A stretch of DNA of 64,000 nucleotides, taken from the NCBI GenBank assembly GCA_963966185.1, contig CAWZYM010000477.1, positions 12,501 through 76,500 on the forward strand, read 5' to 3'. The stretch is from Rhabditoides inermis. Taxonomy: Eukaryota; Nematoda; Chromadorea; Rhabditida; Rhabditidae. Every line of letters begins with the position of its first letter. Position 1 is the first letter of the stretch. Positions 35,501-43,414 of the stretch are shown in pieces. Made by a program: the position numbers and the translations under genes. The notes beneath the pieces are model-generated. The model was given only the letters and a program-made list of their open reading frames with translations, did no database searches and was not told where the DNA came from.

Positions 35501-38205
35501 GTTGTAAACGCGCGAGTCGACACAGGGAGCGGAAGAGACTGCCTCGGTGGCTGTGTAGTCTCCCATTTCCGAACTTCTGCGTTGTAATCTCGGATCGCGT
35601 TACAGGGGAGGAACAATGCCAACAGTGACATCATTGTAACCAGCGTTGCGGCCTTGTTGCATCGTGTCGGCGTTCGCTTCTGCTTCAGTTTCGGCTCCGG
35701 TCTCTCGATTTCAATAGGCACAAGGTGTTGGATGGCCCTAGACAAGACGTGTCCGTTGGCTGTGCGTACGTGCACAGTTCGCTCCTGGCCGTCCCTTCCC
35801 TCTTTCAACCCCGTGACCAAAGCTGTCGGCCATTCGAGGCGCGACTTGTTCTCATCCCTGATCAGTACCATATCATCGACGCGCGGTCTTTTTGTCGCAG
35901 ATTTCGACGCTCTTTTCAGAGCCGTCTCCGTGTATGTCGCGTTGTTCGCCATGTACTCCCGAGTGAACACACTCCAGAACTTCTTCACGTGCTTCACCAC
36001 GTGATTGTCACTTTCTACAGTAGACTCGTACTCCTTCTCAACGTTGTTGCCGTCTACTGTGTCAGTACGCACCGTATTCACAGAAGCCGTCACGAAGTTG
36101 ACTGCGCTACTCTCGCTCTTTCCGACAACCATCAGTCCGAAGACGGTGGAGATGACCATTGCTCCGGAAGGGAGAGAAACTCTGCTAACAGGGTCGACCA
36201 CGTGCCAAAAGACGTCCGCGCCGAGAAGGATGCTCGGCTGGCGCGTCTCCTGGGTGAACTTCTCCAGTCCCAACTTTTTCAGCTGGTTCAGATCTTTCTT
36301 GTTCAGCTGCGAGCTGCGAACAGGGTTTGTGATACCCTTCTTGGTGTATAGCATGCACTCCATCTTGTCTCCGCTGGGGAGAAGGAATGTGGTCGGGCGG
36401 AGCGAGGATTTCTCTTTCACTGCTCCGCCGCCAAATACTTGCAGGTGGAGCATGGTCTCGTTGAGCGACTGCAGGCCTAACTCGTCTGCCAGATCTCCGT
36501 CAATGAAAGATCTCTCGGCTCCACTGTCGAGTAGTACATCAACCATCATAGCTTTTCCGGTTCGCGACAGCACTCTCGCTTGCACTACCATCAGCCTTCC
36601 GGCACTTGACGTCACATGGTTGACCGAGAACCTTTTCCAAAAACCTTTCTTCTCGTTCTCCGTTTCTCCGTCACTGTACTTGTTGTACTTCTTGTCACTG
36701 CCGCTGCACAGTGAGCTGTGATGAGAGCGCTGGCACGTTTTGCACTTGCCGGATTTACACTGTTTTGCCCTGTGCGAGTCGCTCAAACAGTTGTAACACA
36801 GTCTGAGTTCGTTCACTCGCTTCTTCCTGTCTTCAGGTGTGCGGTACTTCTTGCAGTCACCGGAGGTGTGGTTGCTCATAGAACAATAGCGACACGAATC
36901 GCCCCTGCTGGGCGCGCTCGTGGCGTGCGCCGTTGTGAGCACGATCGAATCTGCCTCCCGATCAGCCCTGTACTCACTTCTCTCGAACGCCTTCTCCTCG
37001 AGGCGGTAGATCACCTGTCCGATGGAGTTCAGCAACTGCTCGACATCGTCCTTGTCAAAGAGCTCTTCACTTGTTTCCAGTTTATCCCACACGATTTCAG
37101 GAAACTTCCTCTTCACCGTCAGGTAGAGGTGCGGGTTCTGTGTGTTCGTCAGTTCCGACAGTGCCGCCACCAGCGCCACGAGCTCGTCGTGGACGGCTCG
37201 CAAGTCCGCCGGCTTCTTCGACCGCGCTGGTTTCATCGCATCGATCTTATCGAGAATGACTTGAGTCTGTCTCTCGGGCCGCGCGTAGATCTTGCGCAAG
37301 TGCGCCACGGCCTCTGCGTACTTCTCTCCTGACGGAGGGAATCTGCGGATCGCCGCCAGCGCTGGCCCGGCGAGCGAGTTGGTCAATGCCGTCATTTTTA
37401 CCACGTTCTCTGCCGCGCGCTTGTGTACAAGCTCCGAGAACAATGCCCAGTAGCGATTCCACTCTGCATACTCTCCTGCGAATATGGGGATTTCTAGTTT
37501 GTTGCTCTTCGCCAGTATCACCGCTAGATCGATCTGGCGCCCGCTGTCGCCCGCGGGGTCAGTGCGCCTCGGGGGCCTCACGGGGGGACTCGTGTTGGCT
37601 GCGCGGGCGCTGGGCAGAGACGCGCGCGCGTTCGCTGGCGTGGCTGCCAGCTGTTGGCTCGCAGCCGTTCTCGCCGCAGCTGTTCTGCGAATGACCGTGG
37701 CCGCCATGGGAGTGCGTTCTTCCGAGTCTTCTGACTCGCCGTCTCCCGATTCCTCACTGGCATCCGTGAGAAGCGCCTCATCAGGAGTGATTTCCTCAAG
37801 AAACTTGGGCTTCTCGACGGGATTGGCAGTGGGGTCGATGGCAGCCACCATCGAGTTCAACTCGTCAATTCTCCTTCTCATTTTAGCTACCACACTCGTT
37901 GCCTTGCTGACCATCAGAACGAATTCGTTTTTCAGCACCTGCCATTCGTGTTTGTAGGCGATGCGCGACTCTTCCGTTTCTTTCATGATCAACTCTGCGC
38001 CAGTTACGCACTCCCATACACCTCGGCACTGGGCGTCGAGTGCGACAGTCGCAGTCACGATCGCAGTGAGCGTCGTCTGCATTTTCCTTAGCGTGGCAGG
38101 CGTCGCGGGTTTGCCATACTTTTTCGTCAGTTTCACAATCTCTTTCTTCACCCTTTCAATCCTGCGATTAGACGCAATCAACCCGGACTCGAAGGCGGGA
38201 GCCAT
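35446..38205 (-). CDS. Gag-protease protein fused to integrase C-terminal domain (RT, RNase H, IN core deleted)
   Basis: 919 residues. After a coiled N-terminus, a BEL-type Gag core (DUF1759-like) begins near residue 237 (LEIPIFAGEYAEWNRYW). Three zinc knuckles follow at about 438-505 (CRYCSMSNHTSGDC, CYNCLSDSHRAKQC, CKTCQRSHHSSLC). The aspartic protease motif VLLDSGAERSFIDG is near 556-569. From about 742 to 835 (VKKFWSVFTREY to LSRAIQHLVPIE) it matches the domain that normally closes BEL integrase (DUF5641). Everything between is missing, with no frame disruption. Residues about 855-872 (LVTMMSLLALFLPCNA) look like a signal peptide, followed by a Thr/Pro-rich tail. The stop is 16 bases before the env start. 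It should still make particles and process Gag, but cannot reverse transcribe or integrate. Confidence 0.9.
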   Translation of the reverse strand: MAPAFESGLIASNRRIERVKKEIVKLTKKYGKPATPATLRKMQTTLTAIVTATVALDAQCRGVWECVTGAELIMKETEESRIAYKHEWQVLKNEFVLMVSKATSVVAKMRRRIDELNSMVAAIDPTANPVEKPKFLEEITPDEALLTDASEESGDGESEDSEERTPMAATVIRRTAAARTAASQQLAATPANARASLPSARAANTSPPVRPPRRTDPAGDSGRQIDLAVILAKSNKLEIPIFAGEYAEWNRYWALFSELVHKRAAENVVKMTALTNSLAGPALAAIRRFPPSGEKYAEAVAHLRKIYARPERQTQVILDKIDAMKPARSKKPADLRAVHDELVALVAALSELTNTQNPHLYLTVKRKFPEIVWDKLETSEELFDKDDVEQLLNSIGQVIYRLEEKAFERSEYRADREADSIVLTTAHATSAPSRGDSCRYCSMSNHTSGDCKKYRTPEDRKKRVNELRLCYNCLSDSHRAKQCKSGKCKTCQRSHHSSLCSGSDKKYNKYSDGETENEKKGFWKRFSVNHVTSSAGRLMVVQARVLSRTGKAMMVDVLLDSGAERSFIDGDLADELGLQSLNETMLHLQVFGGGAVKEKSSLRPTTFLLPSGDKMECMLYTKKGITNPVRSSQLNKKDLNQLKKLGLEKFTQETRQPSILLGADVFWHVVDPVSRVSLPSGAMVISTVFGLMVVGKSESSAVNFVTASVNTVRTDTVDGNNVEKEYESTVESDNHVVKHVKKFWSVFTREYMANNATYTETALKRASKSATKRPRVDDMVLIRDENKSRLEWPTALVTGLKEGRDGQERTVHVRTANGHVLSRAIQHLVPIEIERPEPKLKQKRTPTRCNKAATLVTMMSLLALFLPCNAIRDYNAEVRKWETTQPPRQSLPLPVSTRAFTTTTAPPIHTHCIHTQTGI

Positions 38206-39926
38206 GCCTGTGTCTCTGTCTCTGTCTCTGCCTCTCTACTTTCTCACGTGTGGATGTTTTTGAAATGAGAGAAATAAATCGGTCCGACGCTCCAACTAAT
38301 TCAGCGAGCTGGTTACCGTAACAGCGAAAGAAATCAATCGGTCCGACGCTCAAACTAATTCAGCGAGCTGGTTACCGTAATCAATCGGTCCGACGCTCAA
38401 ACTAATTCAGCGAGCTGGTTACCGTAATGCGAAAGAAATCAATCGGTCCGACGCTCAAACTAATTCAGCGAGCTGGTTACCGTAACAGCGAAAGAAATCA
38501 ATCGGTCCGACGCTCAAACTAATTCAGCGAGCTGGTTACCGTAATGGCGAAAGAAATCAATCGGTCCGACGCTCAAACTAATTCAGCGAGCTGGTTACCG
38601 TAATGCGAAAGAAATCAATCGTGGCCCGACGCTCAAACAGATTTGCGAGCTGGTTGCCTTTTGTTGGTGTTACACTCTTCTCACTGTCTGTAGAAAATCA
38701 ACAATAACACGAAATATCGTACCCCTGTCTGTGGTGGAACAGAGTTCGGGGAGTATACAGGAAAGTGATTGGAACGGACTCACAGTCTCCTGCTCGGCTG
38801 CCGTTGTTCGATGAGGCTCCGTAGATCTCGCAGGAGTCGTTTCTCGATATGCAGTCGGAAGAATAGACGCTGTGAGTGCGGCTGACAATGCGTTACAATG
38901 CAGTCCGCTCTATCCGATACACCAAGCCTGTTGTTGTAAGATGACCCTCCGGGGCTTTCGATCCCGGCTGTAGAGGTCACCATCCCTGTCAATTGCGCTC
39001 TCGGATTACAGCTGCGCAGTGCAACTGTCACCCTACAAACGACGCGTGCCGCCAGAGGTGCGCCTAGAGAGCGCGTCCCTCTGGGATACAGTACCCGCGC
39101 GCACAAATTACCTTGAATGCGCAAACAACCAGTGCGGGTGGTAGTAGTCTAGTGTCGGTAGCTTACCTGCAACGACGCTCCTCGGTCGTCCGGTGACTCG
39201 GCGTGCCACTCGCCGACGTCATCTACCTGTGGGGTACGGCTCGAACCGGCCGGATCCGGCCCTCACCTACCCCGACCCCTAGCCGTGCGTTCTGCTCAGT
39301 GCACGGTGTGTCTGCGCTGTGCCAGACGGGTCAGAATTGTGATATTAGAGTTAGACTAGCTAGTTTAGTTGCACACACCGCTGTGTGCTCCGTCTCTCGT
39401 GTCCTCATGCGCTTTCACTGTGCAAAGATAGGCAAGCAGTGCTTGTGTTGTGAGTGTGCGTGACACTCCCTCCCTTGGGCCTGACCACTCCCGTGTGGTT
39501 TTACCCTGCCGGCGTTGCGGCGGCAGTGCGAGATTGGTGAACAAGTCGGCCGCTCGACACGTGCCTGTGCATGTAAGCATGCGTGTGAGTGTGCTGATTT
39601 CAAATTCAAACGGTGCTGCGATTCAAGAATTTTAGGTGCATGCGAGAGGTATGTAACAATCGCGACACGATAAAATGAAATCAGAACATACACGAGTGAC
39701 GTCAAATAACCGCAATAATTAGCGCAGAGGATAATCACCCGTCGGTGAAACGAGAATTAGACATACTACCACTGTATCAAATCAAAATTAGAATAAAGCG
39801 ATCGCACAATATTCGATAACGGCACACGCGCTGTTGAGGAAAGATCAAAAGACGCTAAAGAGCGACCGGTGAAGTGTAGAATGCTCATCGGGAGCAACGC
39901 GGAAAGCGACGAGAAAGAATGGAATT
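38206..39926 (-). other. 5' leader of the LTR element
   Basis: About 1.7 kb between the primer-binding site and the Gag start. It holds the 59-bp tandem repeats near its gag-proximal end and otherwise only short unremarkable frames on both strands (up to about 114 residues) with no recognisable domain. Long leaders commonly hold packaging and dimerisation signals, but none can be located by eye. Confidence 0.5.
38268..38655. repeat. 59-bp tandem repeat, about seven copies, in the element leader
   Basis: Units read caatcggtccgacgctcaaa then ctaattcagcgagctggttaccgtaa, with a linker of aacagcgaaagaaat or a near variant. One unit lacks the linker and the last is diverged (gtggcccgac, agatttgcgag). 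They lie within 450 bp upstream of the Gag start in transcript sense. Confidence 0.92.
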
Positions 39927-39941
39927 TGGCCGTTTGCACCA
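39927..39941 (-). promoter_or_regulatory. Primer-binding site
   Basis: Directly next to the 5' LTR, on the minus strand: TGGTGCAAACGGCC. The TGG start is expected for the CCA end of a tRNA. The matching tRNA is not identified. Confidence 0.7.
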
Positions 39942-40303
39942 TGTGCGATCCGGCGGTTCAGTGGATTTAAACACGACACAAGATGATCCTAATTCCTGCC
40001 AGTCCACCCTGGCTGGCACGACAGTGCAACACCCGTACGTACCACAACAGCCTATCTCCCTCCCTCATTCCCTTCACTCCAACCACCATTAGGTCTTATC
40101 ACATTCCCGAAATGTCCACACTACTCAAATACACGATACACGAATATGAGCACCAATCACTTTTATTAACACGGTGGGCTGGGGGGCGAGAGAGGATGAG
40201 AGAGAGTCACTCTCCTCGGGGGAGGAGGGAGCAAGACTCCTGTCCTGTCCAGAGAGTGACGGGGGCGGGGCCGCGCGCCATCGCGGTTCCAATGACCGCG
40301 ACA
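39942..40303 (-). mobile_element. 5' LTR of BEL/Pao env-bearing element
   Basis: 362 bp, direct repeat of 31839-32200 with four differences by eye. It has TG...CA ends and is followed by the right-hand target duplication. Confidence 0.93.
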
Positions 40304-40308
40304 CTCCT
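40304..40308. other. 5-bp target site duplication, right
   Basis: ctcct, matching 31834-31838. Confidence 0.9.
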
Positions 40309-40950
40309 CTACTGACTGTGTCTGCTGGGTTTTGATTGGTTGGTGTGTGGTGTAGGCTGACTGGCGAGAGCAAGGAGTGCGATTGTTGTAGAGCAGGCGC
40401 GGTCTCTCTTATCTCTTTCACTCGGTTATTCACAAATGGTTCTAGTTTGTCGCGGTTGTTGTGTATCCAGTCTTTCGCGATGGTAGAGTCCGTAAATAGG
40501 TGTAGGTGGTGCACAGGAAGGTCGAGTTGTTCTAATAGAAACTTAGCTGCGCGAATAGCTGTGAGGATAGCCATGAGTTCTAGACGCGGAATGGTTAATA
40601 GTTTTTTGATCTTCTGTTTCTCGGTTCTGGGCGATAGATTGTTTTGCTCTTTCGCGCCCTTCGTTGGTGCGAGTTTGAGTTTGGAGTAGATGAGGTTGAC
40701 AATGACCTGTCCCTCTCGTGTCTGTTCTCGGATATATGCGCAGCAACCGTAGGCATGAATGGATGCATCACTGAAGATGCACAGTGTGTAGATGGATTCG
40801 AGTGAGTGTTGTGTGATGGAGCGCGGTAGAGTGATGTCATGATGTGAGTCACGGGCGATCTCGTTCCACTCGTCGGCGAGGTGAGCGGGCAGTGGCTCGT
40901 CCCACTTGCGCGGCTCGTTCCAAAGCTTCTGTTGCAACACCTTGGCCACT
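40304..40950 (-). pseudogene. BEL/Pao pol fragment (RNase H), left inverted copy, second piece
   Basis: Minus-strand coding remnant equal to 45204-45847 on the plus strand with a few substitutions (for example AYGCC for AHGCC, LLEQLD for LLKQLD). RNase H motifs FSDAS, IPRLELMA, LFTDST and NPADTVSRG are present. In pol reading order it is upstream of 31838-31284; the LTR element separates them. Confidence 0.88.
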
Positions 40951-40974
40951 TTTGTGTGTTGCAACAGAAGCTTT
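40922..40974. repeat. Perfect 19-bp hairpin at the pol breakpoint
   Basis: aaagcttctgttgcaacac (40922-40940) is followed after 15 bases by its exact reverse complement (40956-40974). The right arm is a second, inverted scrap of the same pol sequence, so the molecule folds back on itself where the inverted pol copy ends. Confidence 0.9.
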
Positions 40975-41100
40975 TTCCCTTCGGCTGCCGGGTCAACTCC
41001 ATCGATCGGCCGCCATAAGGGACCACGTGCGACAGGTTCGCACTCACCCTCCAATACAGAAAGTGCCCTGCAAGGTACAGGTATTCCTTCTTTCTCAACA
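40975..41100. other. Short unassigned join before LINE ORF1
   Basis: 126 bp between the fold-back and the LINE ORF1 start. It has no similarity to other parts of the window that I can see; it is probably the remaining 5' UTR of the LINE. Confidence 0.4.
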
Positions 41101-42201
41101 ATGCTGCCTCCGCCTCCCGATCTCCCTCCGGAAACACCGGCCTGGGTGCGCGCTCTCTTTGACTATCAGGCAAAGCAGATTGAATTCATGCAGTCTTTCG
41201 TCGTTGAGAACCAGCAGGCGATGCGTAGTATCTCGGACACTGTCAGCCATCTCGGCAAGATAGTGAAAGAGATTCAGTCAGAGCGCAATGCTAGTTCCCC
41301 TCCCTGTTGCCACCCTCTGGCCGCGCCCGCGACCCCCGCACCCGCAACCTTCACTCCCGTTCCCGCCTCTTACGCTGACGTCATCCGCATCATTCACACG
41401 GATAGTGACTCGATACGCGATAAGGCCACGCGCATGGTGATCGTAGGCAGAAAGGAATGTTCGGACCTCTCCAAGACCTCCCAGGAGGACGCCGCCTTCC
41501 TCAAGCGCCTCATCGAGTGTGCTAACTCTACTGAGATACGCGATGCGTACAACAGGGGCGACGTGTCGCTCAAGAGACATCCCGCCGACCGCCGAGACAC
41601 GGACCACCACCGCCTGATCAAGGTGCAGCTGCCTTCGAAGGAGCTGCGTGACACTTTCCTTTCGTGTGTCAACGCCGCCCGCTACTCCACTCTCAAGGAT
41701 GAGCAGTTCCGCTTTGCCAGGAGAGACCTGACCTCAGATGAACTGGCCGAGGAGAAGACCGCCAAGGCCGAAGCCAGCAGACGCAATGGAGTAGCCAAGA
41801 AGGTGGTTGCAGTGGTTAGGGACTGCAAAGTGCATATGCTGGCGCATCCCCGCGCTTTTGTGAACGATAAGCGCGCTGCCTCTGTTTTCAAAAAGCCTAG
41901 CACCAGTGCCGCACCCAAGGCCGGTAGGGCAAGCAAGCGCCAATCTGTCAGCAGTGAGACGCAGCAGAAGGGACCCAAGCAGTCCCGCAGCCAATCCAAA
42001 TCTGGACCCCGCCGCTCGCAGCGTCTTGCGAGCAATATGAATGATACTGCACCAGCCATTCCAGCCCATCCCGTGGTCGTGGAGCAGTCACAGACCGAGG
42101 CTATGGAGGAAGACGAGGTGTTCGAGGCGTCCGACCTGGTCGCCGCGCTCTCACAGCCAACCAACCCCTCCTGCCAGCCGGCACACTCTCCCCCGCAGTA
42201 G
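41101..42201 (+). CDS. LINE ORF1 protein (CR1/jockey-like)
   Basis: 366 residues from the ATG at 41101 (MLPPPPDLPPETPAWVRALF). The same frame is open further upstream but only through foreign pol-derived sequence, so this ATG is preferred. A short coiled stretch (KQIEFMQSFVVENQQAMRSI) is followed by a Pro/Ala linker, then a central domain (about 95-235) with an RRM-like pattern (TRMVIVGRKECSDL ... HHRLIKVQLPSKELRDTFL) and the ARRDLTSDEL segment usual in nematode CR1 ORF1 proteins. The C-terminal third is basic (KQSRSQSKSGPRRSQRL). It binds LINE RNA in related elements. ORF2 starts 66 bp downstream. Confidence 0.75.
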   Translation: MLPPPPDLPPETPAWVRALFDYQAKQIEFMQSFVVENQQAMRSISDTVSHLGKIVKEIQSERNASSPPCCHPLAAPATPAPATFTPVPASYADVIRIIHTDSDSIRDKATRMVIVGRKECSDLSKTSQEDAAFLKRLIECANSTEIRDAYNRGDVSLKRHPADRRDTDHHRLIKVQLPSKELRDTFLSCVNAARYSTLKDEQFRFARRDLTSDELAEEKTAKAEASRRNGVAKKVVAVVRDCKVHMLAHPRAFVNDKRAASVFKKPSTSAAPKAGRASKRQSVSSETQQKGPKQSRSQSKSGPRRSQRLASNMNDTAPAIPAHPVVVEQSQTEAMEEDEVFEASDLVAALSQPTNPSCQPAHSPPQ

Positions 42202-42267
42202 GATGCGTGTGCCCAGCCCGACTGCCCTCTCACTCCGTCCGCGTGTCTCCCAGCTGACTCGACTCCA

Positions 42268-43391
42268 ATGGAGCCTGCCAGGGTGGGTTCTCTTAACTGC
42301 TCTAATTCCCATTTCTCCCACGACTCACTACTCACAGGCATATCCGGTCTCCTCATTGTTCTTTTAAATGCTAGGTCTGTTCGCAACAAACTCTATGATC
42401 TCGAGGCTTTCCTCATCCTCCACAAGCCCGACATCTGTATTCTCACAGAATCGTGGCTCAATGCGCATGACTCGTGTAGTGTCTTGAAACTCGGTGGTGT
42501 GTACTCTGTGTTCCGCTGTGACCGACTTTCCCACGCAGGCGGCGTACTCATTCTTGCATCCACGCGCGCTAGTGTCTCTCTCATTTCCACTCACCGCATT
42601 GACTCTCTATGCGAGGTTTTGTGTGTTGATATACACCCCTCTTCCGCCCTATCTCTCATTCAACCACTGCGTTTAATTGCTGTCTACCGGACCCCTGGTC
42701 TCTCCCCTGTTATCCGTGCTGCCAGCCAAAAACTTCTCGCTACTATGGATTCTTTGATGTTGCCTGATTCGCACTCTCACGCGATTCTAGGTGATTTCAA
42801 TTGCCCTGGCATCGATTGGCCAGCCGGTCAGTCTCGCCTCGCTTTTGATCGCGCGTTGCTTGATTTTTGTTCTACATTTTCACTCACTCAGACTGTTAGG
42901 GTTCCGACGATGGTCAGAGTCCCAGGTCAAACGCCACATATTTTGGATTTGGTCTTGGTTGATGTTCTGACTTGGTGTCTGACATAAGAGTGGGCGCGCC
43001 TGTCTCCACTTGCGACCATCTTCCTGTGTTTGCTCGCCTCGCAGTGCATTCCCATGTTGCTTCCATGTCTCGCCCAGTTTATGTTTACAAGAAGGCCGAT
43101 TGGTCAGCCATAAATGCTCGCATCGCATCTACTGACTGGACACGTGTATTCGCACACCGCCGGATTGATGAATGTTGCGATATTTTCGAGCAATTTATGC
43201 ACCAGTGTCTGTCCGATTTTTGTCCGTCCGTGTCACACAAAGCTCGCTCACCCACTCTCCCTCCACACATTCGCACTCTGAGCCGTAAGGCATCTCGCCT
43301 CGCGTCTCGCCGGCCCATGTCGACTGACGCGCGCTGTGCCCGCAAGGCACTCCGCAGGGCACTCTATAGATGGAATTGTAGACGCGCGTGA
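42268..43391 (+). pseudogene. LINE ORF2, endonuclease part only, frameshifted and 3' truncated
   Basis: The first frame (42268-42987) encodes an APE-type endonuclease: LLNARSVRNKLYDLEAF, DICILTESWLN, AILGDFNCPGIDWP and ILDLVL are the expected motifs. The last motif (STCDHLPV) and the following region are in another frame from about 42972 to 43391, so a frameshift lies at about 42955-42975. Reverse transcriptase is missing; at about 43392 the sequence changes to BEL pol. Dead copy. Confidence 0.85.
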
Positions 43392-43414
43392 CTGTGACTG
43401 GAGTCGAGTACCAC

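Larger units (their letters stand above)
31839..40303 (-). mobile_element. Complete LTR retroelement, BEL/Pao, env-bearing but lacking RT/RNase H/integrase core
   Basis: An 8,465-bp element bounded by 362-bp LTRs and a 5-bp duplication (ctcct), nested in an older BEL pol copy. Order on the minus strand: 5' LTR, primer-binding site, 1.7-kb leader with a 59-bp tandem repeat, Gag-protease-integrase tail (38205-35446), env-like gene (35429-33095), a spacer holding an antisense gene, and 3' LTR. A full BEL/Pao polyprotein carries RT, RNase H and integrase between protease and the C-terminal domain; here they are absent and the frame is preserved. Intact ends and near-identical LTRs imply movement in this deleted form, using enzymes from a relative. 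Confidence 0.9.

Noticed and set aside
38670..39463. Several short frames in the LTR-element leader
   Set aside because: No domain, overlapping on both strands, and in a region expected to be non-coding leader.
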